Notes: generated by a model from the sequence alone, not told the origin. A stretch of DNA of 14,592 nt from UBA12068 sp038318455 (GCA_038318455.1 JBBQCF010000024.1:1-14592); one strand, 5' to 3'. Shown: positions 1 through 8,156, numbered from the stretch's first letter. Made by a program: numbers and translations.

Positions 1-28
1 TTTTACCAATCAATTCTGACAATTCCAT
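1..28 (-). CDS. 5' end of an unidentified gene (partial)
   Basis: Nine codons of a minus-strand gene that runs off the left edge, beginning MELSELIGK. The ATG at 28-26 is preceded by a strong AAGGAGAT ribosome site five bases upstream, which is the main support. It lies 54 bases downstream of the 79-residue gene at 83-322 with no terminator seen between them, so the two are probably co-transcribed. Too little is visible to name a product. Confidence 0.5.
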
Positions 29-82
29 TATGATCTCCTTTTCTCCTAGATTTGATATCCAGTTTTCTTGAGTATTCTGCTT

Positions 83-322
83 TTATTCAATTTCTCCTTT
101 TGCCCAAAGACAACACAAATGGTCAAGTTCAAGCTTCATGCCGACAATCTTTTGTACGCGTTCCCGATCAATAACTCCAGAAACAGATACTGCAACTTCA
201 GCCGCTCGCGTTTCGCCCTCAATTTCCTCTCTCAGCTTGACGATCTGGGGTGGCCGATAAGGATTTTGCGCAAGCTTCATTAATCTTGATGCTGCCTCAG
301 GACTCAAAAATTTTCCAGTCAT
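83..322 (-). CDS. hypothetical protein, 79 aa
   Basis: A small complete ORF, ATG to TAA, with the ribosome site AAGGAGA about six bases before the ATG. The product is soluble-looking and highly charged. The middle is rich in Glu, Arg and Lys and suggests helix, followed by a small-residue stretch (AAEVAVSVSGVI). Two adjacent cysteines occur near the C-terminus (HLCCLW). There is no signal peptide or membrane segment. I do not recognise a family. It is followed by another ribosome-site-bearing start at position 28, so it is likely the first gene of an operon that continues off the left edge. A promoter candidate lies at 398-426. Confidence 0.65.
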   Translation of the reverse strand: MTGKFLSPEAASRLMKLAQNPYRPPQIVKLREEIEGETRAAEVAVSVSGVIDRERVQKIVGMKLELDHLCCLWAKGEIE

Positions 323-397
323 AGTTTTCTCCTTGTGTGTTTTGTGTGGTTTATTTTACAAAAAACCAATTATCTTCGAATTGTTAAGGAATATAAA

Positions 398-426
398 ATA
401 GTCGCATATACAAAGCAAGATGTCAA
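398..426 (-). promoter_or_regulatory. candidate sigma70 promoter for the 79-aa gene
   Basis: On the minus strand a perfect -35 TTGACA (426-421) is followed after 17 bases by GACTAT (403-398). That is a weak -10 which keeps the important A at position 2 and T at position 6. It would start transcription near 391 and leave a leader of about 70 nt before the ATG at 322. It sits just downstream of the terminator at 471-499, a sensible place for a new unit to begin. Confidence 0.4.
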
Positions 427-431
427 CATTT

Positions 432-475
432 TTTCAATTTTATTGCTCAAATTGAATTTGCTCCTATACCAAAAC
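432..475 (-). repeat. degenerate duplicate of the helicase gene 3' end
   Basis: This stretch aligns with 632-681, the last codons of the helicase gene, in the same orientation. Shared blocks on the minus strand are TTTTGG plus two matches plus GGAGC, then TTCAATTT, then GCAATAAAATTG, with one gap of about 7 bases. In the helicase frame it would read ..NSI-stop-AIKLK against ..DSIYAIKLQ. It looks like a decayed tandem duplication of the gene tail. The low base complexity makes a chance match possible. Confidence 0.4.
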
Positions 476-499
476 AGCGCTCTATTGAGCGCTGTTTTT
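471..499. terminator. bidirectional intrinsic terminator
   Basis: A perfect 12-bp stem, AAAACAGCGCTC (471-482) pairing with GAGCGCTGTTTT (487-498), with a 4-base loop. It has a T run on the plus strand and a T run on the minus strand. It lies 130 bases downstream of the helicase stop (minus strand) and should end that transcript before the next unit. Confidence 0.85.
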
Positions 500-628
500 C
501 ATGCACACCAGAGCGGTCTAGTACCTATTTGGAGTATATTTGAGCCATAAATTAGCTATTTGGCGATTGTGAATGAGGCAAATGAGACAATACAGTACTG
601 TTTTTCAGTATTTGAAAAAACCTTGACT

Positions 629-2476
629 TTATTGCAATTTTATTGCATAAATTGAATCTTTAAGGCGCTCCTCTCCCAAAATATAAAGCTCTGAAATTGC
701 ACGCGTAAGCGCCACATACAGAAGATCCTTATTTATTCTTTTCTTCTCATTTATAAGGTCCTCGGAAACACTATCTGCAAATATCAATTTGAAAGTATCT
801 TTATTGATGCCAGCCAGTACCACAATATCAAATTCCACACCCTGCGATTCATTCATCGTCATGACATGAATTTTATCATTATCTGAAAAAGCCTTTTTGA
901 ATTTAGAAAGATATTTCTCATCTTTTGCCAAAATACCGACACTTGAGAAATCTTTGTTTTTTATTAAGTCGTTAATGCGTGCAATTTCCTCGTCCGCACC
1001 AATACACATGTATTCTTCGACATCAGCCCCCTCCTTAATCCCATCGGGAATCTCAATAAGATATCCAAGATTCTGAATGTATCTAAGGATATTTTTTGTG
1101 TTACGATAAACCTTTTGCAAAACCACTTTTCTTTCCTCATTTATATCCTCGCCGATATCTCCCCAATTTCTTATTGTGCCTAATTGCACTTGTTGCGCCA
1201 TATCTCCAACATACAAAACGGATTGGCTTTTTTTATTTATACATGATTTGAAAAGCTCTAACTGTCCAGGAAGATAGTTTTGAAATTCATCAACAACTGC
1301 TAAGGAATATTCAAAGGGGACAAATCCTCGTTTTTTTCGCATGGATCCATTTTTTAGCTCAATCCAATAATCTTTAATTGTTCCAATTCCCCCATTAGAT
1401 TCGCTATAAATTTTCAGCAGTAGCGTAAGATCAATTCTATCCAAAACTTTTTCTTTTTTCTGATTTTGAAAAAGTTTCTTCTGATCCTGATTTAAGCCGG
1501 CAGCATATGCATTTTCCAAGATTGAAAATATGTTAGCTTTCTTATAATCCTGTCCTATCGGATTTTTAAAAGCGCCAAGCTTTGTAAACTCATACAAATC
1601 TTTTTCAGTTTCAACGCTGCCATAGCGAATCACATATTTTGCATCAATATCCAAAATTGAAAGTGCCCACTGAGAAAAAGTAGTAATCAAGACATCTTCA
1701 ATTCCAAGTTCTGGGAGCAAATGTGAAAAATATTCTTTAGTGCCATTATCTTGCACGAACACTATTATCGAATCGCTAGTATATGTACTCGCAAGATCAG
1801 GTGCGGACGCTAGATATGCCACGCGATGAAGCGCTAGTGTTGTCTTTCCTGATCCAGCTGGACCTGAAATGAGAAATGGTCCGACATGATGAGCACGAAT
1901 AACTTGATCCTGTGCCTTTTCCATTTGAGCCACAATTTCAGGTAAAACAAATCCTGTCTTTCTATTTGAAAAATATTCTTGATAAACCAGCTGCCGAGGG
2001 TTATCTGTTCCCTCTGTAGCTAAAAATTTTATCTCGCCCCCAACTATCATGTATTGATCCTTACGAACAAGTTTTGCTTTTTGCATCAAGCCATCAGGTC
2101 TAACATATTTTACCTCTCCCGGATTTTCGTAGCGCATCGTTGAGGCCGGTGTTATCCAGGAATATATCTCGTCCTCGCTGAATCCGAATTTTCCAAAAAA
2201 TATGCTTTTGATTTCGTTTTCTTTTTCCCAAATCACGTCACATCTGACAAAATATGGAGAACCATGTAAATACGCGATTTCTCCAATTCTTTTTTTATTG
2301 TATTTCATCAACATACTTTCAACAATTTGGTCGGCATTTGAAAGTGTTTTGAAAATTTCCTTGCTTCTTTTGAGTGATTTTTCAGTGTCCTTGGCGGCTT
2401 TTTCCAAATCCAAAATAACCATACCTACATGGTTTTTTGCCTCTTTTATTATATTTTCCTTATTTAAACTTCCCAT
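629..2476 (-). CDS. HelD/UvrD-type superfamily 1 helicase
   Basis: An ATP-dependent SF1A motor of 615 aa, most like HelD (helicase IV). HelD proteins remove or recycle stalled RNA polymerase, or unwind DNA. The N-terminus has a charged helical region, then a segment around PYFVRCD and WITPASTMRYENPG that matches the HelD pre-helicase domain. Motor motifs follow: Walker A GPAGSGKTT (about residue 205), Walker B VVDEFQN (about 394), motif III VGDMAQQ, motif IV VYRNTK, motif V MNESQGVEFD and motif VI LLYVALTRA near the C-terminus. It is shorter than B. subtilis HelD, with small insert regions. I chose the ATG at 2476 (MGSLNKEN). An upstream in-frame ATG at 2563 would place the Hsp70 gene's terminator inside the coding sequence. 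The chosen start has no Shine-Dalgarno site and a short leader. A plain UvrD/Rep-like role cannot be excluded. Confidence 0.85.
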   Translation of the reverse strand: MGSLNKENIIKEAKNHVGMVILDLEKAAKDTEKSLKRSKEIFKTLSNADQIVESMLMKYNKKRIGEIAYLHGSPYFVRCDVIWEKENEIKSIFFGKFGFSEDEIYSWITPASTMRYENPGEVKYVRPDGLMQKAKLVRKDQYMIVGGEIKFLATEGTDNPRQLVYQEYFSNRKTGFVLPEIVAQMEKAQDQVIRAHHVGPFLISGPAGSGKTTLALHRVAYLASAPDLASTYTSDSIIVFVQDNGTKEYFSHLLPELGIEDVLITTFSQWALSILDIDAKYVIRYGSVETEKDLYEFTKLGAFKNPIGQDYKKANIFSILENAYAAGLNQDQKKLFQNQKKEKVLDRIDLTLLLKIYSESNGGIGTIKDYWIELKNGSMRKKRGFVPFEYSLAVVDEFQNYLPGQLELFKSCINKKSQSVLYVGDMAQQVQLGTIRNWGDIGEDINEERKVVLQKVYRNTKNILRYIQNLGYLIEIPDGIKEGADVEEYMCIGADEEIARINDLIKNKDFSSVGILAKDEKYLSKFKKAFSDNDKIHVMTMNESQGVEFDIVVLAGINKDTFKLIFADSVSEDLINEKKRINKDLLYVALTRAISELYILGEERLKDSIYAIKLQ

Positions 2477-2497
2477 ATGCTTTTTTGCTATTTTCCC

Positions 2498-2503
2498 AGT
2501 ATA
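2498..2503 (-). promoter_or_regulatory. candidate -10 element of the helicase gene
   Basis: TATACT on the minus strand (2503-2498) lies 21 bases before the chosen ATG, just after the upstream terminator. The -35 at 17-bp spacing is poor (TTTTTA). The resulting leader would be only about 14 nt, consistent with the missing ribosome site. Confidence 0.3.
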
Positions 2504-2521
2504 GCTTGCTTTTTGAAAAAT

Positions 2522-2553
2522 AAAAAGGGGCACACTGCTATGCAGAATGCCCC
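2522..2553 (-). terminator. intrinsic terminator of the six-gene operon
   Basis: On the minus strand GGGGCA (2553-2548) pairs with TGCCCC (2532-2527), with an inner CTGC/GCAG stem, followed by a run of T. It begins 20 bases after the Hsp70-like stop codon. It separates the operon from the helicase unit and decides the helicase start. Confidence 0.85.
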
Positions 2554-2572
2554 AATTTGCCATATGGCGATT

Positions 2573-3844
2573 TTAAAAAAGGAAGGATGCGCTTGCTCCA
2601 AGTCCATGAACTACGCTTGTGAAAGCGTCCATCTGTCTCATCTTTTCACGTCCGAAACGCTCAATGAAAAGTTTCTGAATACATGGGATGTGTGAAGTGC
2701 CCCCTGTGATGAAAACCGTATCAATCTGCTCAAGAGTTAGACCAGCTTTACTGATTGTCTCATCCACACATTTCACTATCTTTTCAACATTCTCAGTGTT
2801 AATATTCTCAAACTCACCTCTTGAGATCTCCTCTTTAATCACAAGGTCTCGTTCTTTGAAGAATATCTGGGAATGTTCCAAGGACGAAAGTTCACACTTA
2901 GCTTTTTCAATCGCTTGAAAAAGCATAAATCCGAAATTGTCCGAGATAAGGTTTTCCAGATTCTCTACTGCAGATTTATCATCTGCAACACCCTTTATTA
3001 CGCGGATGAGCTCCCGAGTTTTTCTCTCTCTGAGTTGAGGTATCAGATGCCATTCACAGAGAGTGCGGATTATGGTCATTGGCATATTCAGCCAATAGTC
3101 ATTCCCCATGACCTGATATTTCACATTACGTCCAAAGTACTTTGTGATTTTTTCCCACATGATTTGGGAGTCAAATGAATCACCTCCGATATACACACCG
3201 CCTAGAGAAAGTACGTCGCTTTTACGCTCCACATTGGAGCAGTTTCCACCTCTGAGTTTTATTACTGTGAAATCAGAAGTACCGCCACCAAAATCTCCAA
3301 TGAAAACGTTTTTTTCATCTCCATGCATGAGAGTTTCTTCAAAAGTAAGTGCGGCAGCAATCGGCTCAAACTGAAATTGAATATCCTTAAAGCCAGCTTT
3401 CTTGGCCGCTCTTTCAAGGCGGGATTGCGCGAGTGCATCTTTTTCTGTATCTTCTGAAAAAACGACTGGACGCCCAAGCACAACACTATCCACTTCACTA
3501 CCGACATATGCCTCTCCTGTCGCTTTTATTTTTTTAAGAATAATAGCGACGAGATCTTCAATTGTGTAATTTTTTCCATACACGTTTGTGCTTTCGAAAG
3601 TCTTGTTCGGCAAAAACGCTTTGATCGATTGCATAAAACGTCCAAATGCTCCATCGTTCACATACTGGTCTATTGCCTCTTGTCCGACGAAGATTTCATT
3701 CTCCTCATTAAAATAGAGCACAGTGCGCATTGTTTTTTCTGTGGCATTGTAGGGGTCAATGTTGATAACCTCAACTTTACCTCCTCTGTTTACAGATAAC
3801 GCCGAATTGGTTGTCCCAAAATCGATTCCAAATGTAGTTTTCAT
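2573..3844 (-). CDS. short Hsp70-family (YegD-like) actin-fold ATPase
   Basis: A 423-aa Hsp70-type nucleotide-binding domain without the usual C-terminal peptide-binding domain (DnaK is about 640 aa), as in E. coli YegD. Phosphate-1 loop GIDFGTTNSAL lies at residues 6-16, phosphate-2 FIGDFGGGTSDF at about 180, and the adenosine motif VFITGGTSHIP near 375. The protein ends shortly after, at GLGASASFLF. Because no substrate-binding domain is visible, a classical DnaJ/GrpE folding cycle is unlikely. The YegD branch has no settled function. The start has the ribosome site AAGGAGA seven bases upstream. It is the last gene of the operon, 52 bases after the NUDIX gene and just before a strong terminator. 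Confidence 0.88.
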   Translation of the reverse strand: MKTTFGIDFGTTNSALSVNRGGKVEVINIDPYNATEKTMRTVLYFNEENEIFVGQEAIDQYVNDGAFGRFMQSIKAFLPNKTFESTNVYGKNYTIEDLVAIILKKIKATGEAYVGSEVDSVVLGRPVVFSEDTEKDALAQSRLERAAKKAGFKDIQFQFEPIAAALTFEETLMHGDEKNVFIGDFGGGTSDFTVIKLRGGNCSNVERKSDVLSLGGVYIGGDSFDSQIMWEKITKYFGRNVKYQVMGNDYWLNMPMTIIRTLCEWHLIPQLRERKTRELIRVIKGVADDKSAVENLENLISDNFGFMLFQAIEKAKCELSSLEHSQIFFKERDLVIKEEISRGEFENINTENVEKIVKCVDETISKAGLTLEQIDTVFITGGTSHIPCIQKLFIERFGREKMRQMDAFTSVVHGLGASASFLF

Positions 3845-3896
3845 CTCTCAATCTCCTTTTCCTTTATATTTTTTTGTAAACGTACATTATGAAGTC

Positions 3897-4289
3897 TTAT
3901 ATTACTTCAAACTCCTTCTTTATCCACTTGGGGTAATCCCCTTCCAAAATTTCATCTTTCGTCATCCATTTATATGCATCATGCTCTCCGCTAAGTTTAA
4001 TATTCCCTCCAACCAATTCAGCTGTAAATGTTATTCCTATTAGGTGCAGATTTTCTTTTACAAATCCCCATACGCGAGATGGGCGATCAATCTTTATATC
4101 TAATCCTACCTCCTCAATTATCTCTCTCTTTAAACAATCTTGAACATCCTCTCCGAATTCAACTCGACCGCCAGGAATATCTATCTCATTAGGGTTAATA
4201 TCTTCAGTATCACTTTTAAATAAAACCAGATATCTTCCTTCTTCGTTTTTTATAATTGCTTTTGCTGCTACTCCAAATTTCTTATCCAT
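3897..4289 (-). CDS. NUDIX hydrolase
   Basis: A 130-aa single-domain NUDIX protein. The box is complete: within GGRVEFGEDVQDCLKREIIE plus EVGL it fits G-x5-E-x7-REUxEExGU, so it should bind Mg2+ and cleave a nucleoside-diphosphate-linked substrate. The substrate cannot be read from sequence. The N-terminus MDKKFGVAAKAIIKNEEGRY forms the first strands of the fold. It begins 21 bases after the SPASM radical SAM stop. No ribosome site is visible, only an A/T run, so translation may depend on the upstream gene. Next to a nucleotide kinase and a nucleoside deaminase-like enzyme, it may act on a pathway nucleotide or a damaged or by-product nucleotide. That role is inference. Confidence 0.88.
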   Translation of the reverse strand: MDKKFGVAAKAIIKNEEGRYLVLFKSDTEDINPNEIDIPGGRVEFGEDVQDCLKREIIEEVGLDIKIDRPSRVWGFVKENLHLIGITFTAELVGGNIKLSGEHDAYKWMTKDEILEGDYPKWIKKEFEVI

Positions 4290-4310
4290 TTTTTTATTTT
4301 ATAAAAATTA

Positions 4311-5309
4311 TTAACGCAAAATCATTGTGCACAAGTAACTACTATGTATCAAATCATGAGCTTCTTTTTTCTTTTTTAGTTTAAATTTAGGAACATCTCT
4401 TTTGTTATAATATGGACAATAACTATCAGGCGATTCTCCTCGTTCCTCGGTCAATCTCCTGCCATAACAACCCCCGACACATTTCTCAACAACCGGGCAT
4501 GATTTACAAAAATCCAATATTTCTTTTTTCTTACCATTAAAAATTTCTGGTCCAATATCACTTTTTACATATACGCATGAAGCAACGCTTCCGTCAGGAT
4601 GGATTCTCACAGAATCTCCACACTTAGATCCACCCTTAACATCATCAGAAACAAGGGCCAATATTGGTTCTGAACAACTCACAACCTCAAAATTTTCGCT
4701 TATATTCTCAATTGCTTTCCAAAATTGGTCATAGGTTGGCACAAATTTATCAGTGTTCACAGACTTATACAAGTTAATTCGCAGATTGATATCATACTTA
4801 TCAAGAATTTTTTTGAATCCTGAAAAATAAGTGCAATTATTCGACATCAAAACAGATGCAATGGAAATATTTATATTATGCTTCTTGCATCGTTCAATTG
4901 CTTTCATAGCTTCATCAAACAACCCTTTCTTACTTCTCCATTTATCATGCATTTGTGCAATTGGAAAATCTATTGAAATATCAACATCCTCAAACTTCGC
5001 CAATGTTTCCTCCTTCATCTTATTTAGAGAAAGTCCATTTGAAGTAACTGCAAGCTTAATTCCTTTCTCATAGAATAAGTTAACAATTTCCTCAAATTGA
5101 TTATTTAGTATGCTTTCTCCTGTTCCAAAATTTGCCGATTCCAAAGAAGGAAATACGGAGAGGACCTTTTCTGCGTCTTGCAGAGTAAAGGTCCTCTCTA
5201 TCATTTTTCGAGAATAACAGTGGGCGCAATTAAGATTGCATTTATTGGTAAGGCCAACACCAATGGTTTTGATCAAAGGAAATTTTTCTTCCGAGGTAAG
5301 GATATTCAT
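4311..5309 (-). CDS. radical SAM/SPASM enzyme
   Basis: A 332-aa radical SAM enzyme. The 4Fe-4S/SAM motif is CNLNCAHC (Cys24, 28, 31), with a GTGES glycine motif near residues 61-65 in place of the usual GGEP. The C-terminal third carries a SPASM-type cysteine set for auxiliary Fe-S clusters: CGDSVRIHPDGSVASC, CKSCPVVEKC, VGGC and a late SYCPYY. SPASM enzymes modify peptides, proteins or small molecules. No precursor peptide is evident next to this gene, so a small-molecule substrate is equally possible. Its ATG overlaps the stop of the B12-domain gene (TAATG), implying coupled translation and probably consecutive steps. A basic KLKKKKEA tail near the C-terminus is unusual. It is not viperin-like, because viperins lack SPASM cysteines. 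Confidence 0.87.
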   Translation of the reverse strand: MNILTSEEKFPLIKTIGVGLTNKCNLNCAHCYSRKMIERTFTLQDAEKVLSVFPSLESANFGTGESILNNQFEEIVNLFYEKGIKLAVTSNGLSLNKMKEETLAKFEDVDISIDFPIAQMHDKWRSKKGLFDEAMKAIERCKKHNINISIASVLMSNNCTYFSGFKKILDKYDINLRINLYKSVNTDKFVPTYDQFWKAIENISENFEVVSCSEPILALVSDDVKGGSKCGDSVRIHPDGSVASCVYVKSDIGPEIFNGKKKEILDFCKSCPVVEKCVGGCYGRRLTEERGESPDSYCPYYNKRDVPKFKLKKKKEAHDLIHSSYLCTMILR

Positions 5310-6832
5310 TAAATTAGGCTTAGTAATTTATATTCTTTTTCGATCGCATCCCATGTTGGTAAATGCATTTTTCTGCATTTTTCCAAATGGTTTATAATCG
5401 ATGTTTTACTATAGCCTATTTTAACCATCTTGGCAATAGCCAAGAAAATCTCCAGATCCGTCTCCCTTAATCTGCGATGGAGTGCTAGAATGATATCTTC
5501 TTCATACTTTCTGGTCCTGCGCGGAGAAGTCAATGCATCTGAAACCCTGTAGTAAATATCTTTGTTATAGGAATTCCAGATTTGCATGGTTTTCAAAACA
5601 GTTTCTGCCTTGCTGTCGACCATCTTGTATTGGAAATTAGGGAAAAATCTCCCAGTAATCATATTCTCCGCAACAAGCTTCTTCGTGATAGGATCATCAG
5701 CGTGCACATACAGCGGCTTACTTATGAGATCAGTCATTGCAAACAATGTTCCCTGAAGAAAAGATATGTTTTGAAATATTTCTTTCAAAGTCACATACGG
5801 ATCAAAACCGATAAATCCCATAAGAGTAATGATTCCGAGGTCCTCGAGAATATCCAAGGCAATATTGTTTTGTTTCACTGATGTTCCCTTGTTGAAAGTG
5901 TCCAACATTCTTTGGACTCCTGATTCGACGCCAACACTGACAGCGTACAATCCCGCCTCCTTAAGTCTTTGAAAAACTTCGCGATCTACATTGTTAACCC
6001 TGGTTGAAATACGAAATCGTATGGATAAACCGGAATCGATTATTCCATCAGCAATCCGCATTGCTCGGTCTCTCCAGTCCTCATCAGGACCGAAGAAAGA
6101 ATCGTCAATGAATTTAAACATATCAAAACCATAAAGAGAATTCAAATCGCAAAGTTCTGACACGATGCTTTCAGGGCTCCTTCCCCGCCAAACACTTCCG
6201 TCAGAAAGACGATAGAGCGAGCTTATGCTACAGAAAGAACAATTTCCATAACACCCCCTGCTCCCGGAGATTTGCACTAGGGAGCCGGAATTGAATGCCC
6301 AATCAGTATTGGTCCTGTCGGGAAATGGCAGAACGTCAAGATTTTCAATGAGGCCCCGGGATTCGGTAAAAAAAATCTCACCGTCTTTCCTTAAGGCCAA
6401 CCCCCTGATCTTTGCGTGCTCCAATTCTCCCAAACTGATATTTTCTGCCAGCTCAAGAAAAGTTAATTCTCCTTCGCCCCTGATAATGCTGTCGATTTCT
6501 TCATTAGAGTTAAGCAAATCTTCGGCAGAGAAAGTGGCAAGGTGACCTCCCCAGCAGACATGGATATCACTGCGGATTTTTTTTATTTCTTTGGTGATAT
6601 CAATAGACTGTTGAAGGGAATCAATGAATGGAGAAATTCCAACAATTTTACAAGACTCATCTGCAACAATCTTCTTTACTACCTCATCATTACTCATTCC
6701 AAGCAAATAACCATCTACGATTTCAACAACATGACCCTTGCTTGAAAGAAAACTCATGATGTAGGCCAGGCCAAGGTGTTCTTCCGGATTTCTATAGGTG
6801 CCGGAAGGCGGATTTACCAGTATCGTTTTCAT
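5309..6832 (-). CDS. B12-binding-domain radical SAM protein
   Basis: A 507-aa protein. Residues 1-140 form a Rossmann-like cobalamin-binding-type domain (MKTILVNPPSGTY, then PEEHLGLAYIMSFLSSKGH, CWGGHLATF and GEGELTF). I see no DxHxxG ligand motif, so cobalamin, if bound, would be base-off without the usual His. The radical SAM core starts at GSRGCYGNCSFC (Cys194, 198, 201), followed by the FIDDSFFG and GVESG motifs typical of this class. A helical tail of about 150 residues follows. Members do methylations, ring contractions and other radical chemistry; no product is inferable. The start has AGGAGG seven bases upstream, inside the end of the amidohydrolase gene, giving a 41-base overlap. It also overlaps the downstream SPASM gene by one base. 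Confidence 0.88.
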   Translation of the reverse strand: MKTILVNPPSGTYRNPEEHLGLAYIMSFLSSKGHVVEIVDGYLLGMSNDEVVKKIVADESCKIVGISPFIDSLQQSIDITKEIKKIRSDIHVCWGGHLATFSAEDLLNSNEEIDSIIRGEGELTFLELAENISLGELEHAKIRGLALRKDGEIFFTESRGLIENLDVLPFPDRTNTDWAFNSGSLVQISGSRGCYGNCSFCSISSLYRLSDGSVWRGRSPESIVSELCDLNSLYGFDMFKFIDDSFFGPDEDWRDRAMRIADGIIDSGLSIRFRISTRVNNVDREVFQRLKEAGLYAVSVGVESGVQRMLDTFNKGTSVKQNNIALDILEDLGIITLMGFIGFDPYVTLKEIFQNISFLQGTLFAMTDLISKPLYVHADDPITKKLVAENMITGRFFPNFQYKMVDSKAETVLKTMQIWNSYNKDIYYRVSDALTSPRRTRKYEEDIILALHRRLRETDLEIFLAIAKMVKIGYSKTSIINHLEKCRKMHLPTWDAIEKEYKLLSLI

Positions 6833-8120
6833 TTGTACCCTCCTGTAATTTTTTTATTAATGAACTGTAATTATCAATGATTTTCTTATCATCTTTCATT
6901 GACATTCTTTTATCCCACATTAAAAGCTTCCCGTCAACCATTACCCCGTCAGATACTCCATTATTAATAATTGATAAGATTAAATCATTATTAGATTTCA
7001 GGCCATTTCCTGGAATACTCAAAAATGCAAGATCAGCAATTTTCCCAACTTCAACGCTCCCAACCTCTGATAATACATTAAGTGCTACTGCAGCATCTGT
7101 AGTGATCATGTCTAAAACCTTTTGCGCAGTAATTCCGGAACTATTTTTATTCCTGTTATAATTAAAGACATTTCGTGCTTCCTCTAGAACACTAAATGTC
7201 TCCGCCGTACAAAATCCATCAGTTGCGATACAGATATTTATATCATTTTCCATGGCTTTGCCTATATCAATTACTCCATCAGCAACTTTTAGATTTGAAG
7301 ATAAACAATGAGCTATAGATGCTCCATTATTTTTTATGATTTCAAGATCTTTTTCTGTGCACCAATTTGCATGGACTAGGAGCGTGTTATCGCTAAGTAA
7401 CTCATATTTTTCCAAAACTTCAATAGAAGTCATTCCGTACCTTTTCAGCACATCATTCTCCTGCTTTTTTGTTTCGGCAACATGTATCATTAAAGGCAGG
7501 CTTGGTGTCTTTTTCAAGATATTACTTATGGATAATAGAGCATTTTCATCAACATAGTTAAGTGAATGAATAAATATCCCAAGCTTGCTTAAATTATCTA
7601 ATAACTCTTTGGGGCTTTTCATCTCAGAATCTAAAGAGTTTTCAATATCCGAATAATATTTTTTCAATTTATAGCTATCCATAACCATATAGCCAGAAAC
7701 ACTTCTCACTCCCCAATCATTTGAAATCTTATCCACCCTTCCACCCGCAACAGTAGTAGTGCCACTTTTAATGATATGTAGCATCGTATAATCAGCTACA
7801 ATTTTCCTACAATGCTCGATAAAAGGAAACTTTTCAATAAGTGAATTAGTTGTCGCCAAATATTCTTCGAGTGTAAATTTTTTAGGAAGAAAATCCTTGT
7901 ATACAGTTTCACCAAGATGCACATGAGCATTTATGAAACCTGGGACAACGATCTTATCCTCGGCATCAAGGATATCGTCTAATCCCTGTGTGTCTCCAAT
8001 AAATTTATCTCTACCTATTTCAATTACTTTATTGTTTTCAATAACAATAAAACCACACTTTATTATTTCGCGTGTTTCATTTTGGGTAATTATTAATGCG
8101 TTATATATAAGAGTTTTCAT
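6792..8120 (-). CDS. TrzA/MtaD-type amidohydrolase, likely nucleoside (5'-deoxyadenosine/MTA/SAH) deaminase
   Basis: A 442-aa metal-dependent amidohydrolase. Visible metal and catalytic residues are HVH (His66, His68), HVAE (His213, Glu216), LVHANW (His250) and ATDGF (Asp301). The layout matches the MTA/SAH deaminase and chlorohydrolase branch, with the usual N-terminal beta-sandwich start (LIYNALIIT) and C-terminal GSVEVGKIADLAFL. The family removes an amino or chloro group from purine-like rings. Beside two radical SAM genes, a deaminase for 5'-deoxyadenosine, the radical SAM by-product, is attractive (compare the DadD activity of methanogens), but the substrate may instead be the pathway intermediate. 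No ribosome site precedes the ATG, which lies 23 bases after the kinase stop and directly after a terminator-like hairpin. Confidence 0.85.
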   Translation of the reverse strand: MKTLIYNALIITQNETREIIKCGFIVIENNKVIEIGRDKFIGDTQGLDDILDAEDKIVVPGFINAHVHLGETVYKDFLPKKFTLEEYLATTNSLIEKFPFIEHCRKIVADYTMLHIIKSGTTTVAGGRVDKISNDWGVRSVSGYMVMDSYKLKKYYSDIENSLDSEMKSPKELLDNLSKLGIFIHSLNYVDENALLSISNILKKTPSLPLMIHVAETKKQENDVLKRYGMTSIEVLEKYELLSDNTLLVHANWCTEKDLEIIKNNGASIAHCLSSNLKVADGVIDIGKAMENDINICIATDGFCTAETFSVLEEARNVFNYNRNKNSSGITAQKVLDMITTDAAVALNVLSEVGSVEVGKIADLAFLSIPGNGLKSNNDLILSIINNGVSDGVMVDGKLLMWDKRMSMKDDKKIIDNYSSLIKKLQEGTNENDTGKSAFRHL

Positions 8121-8129
8121 TTTTTAAAT

Positions 8130-8156
8130 AAAAAGGGAGGGACCTAAGTCTCTCCC
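8130..8156 (-). terminator. intra-operon terminator or attenuator
   Basis: On the minus strand GGGAGAGAC (8156-8148) pairs with GTCCCTCCC (8143-8135), with one mismatch and a 4-base loop holding the kinase stop codon, then TTTTT. It lies between the kinase and amidohydrolase genes. It may reduce readthrough, so that the downstream genes are expressed less or are controlled by ribosome position. Confidence 0.65.

Larger units (their letters stand above)
323..628. other. intergenic region, no gene seen
   Basis: This 306-base AT-rich gap holds the promoter candidate (398-426), a strong bidirectional terminator (471-499) and a degenerate copy of the end of the helicase gene (432-475). A short palindrome CAGTACTG lies near 593-600. 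Neither strand shows an ORF with a ribosome site. The plus strand carries TTGACT near 624, but any -10 would drive antisense transcription into the helicase gene, so I do not call it. Confidence 0.5.

Noticed and set aside
618..652. Plus-strand promoter-like TTGACT with CATAAA at 17 bp
   Set aside because: It would drive antisense transcription into the helicase gene, and the bases overlap the helicase 3' coding repeat; likely AT-rich coincidence.
4311..5309. Possible viperin-like antiviral enzyme next to a nucleotide kinase
   Set aside because: The protein has SPASM-type C-terminal cysteines and lacks the viperin-style sequence around its CxxxCxxC motif.
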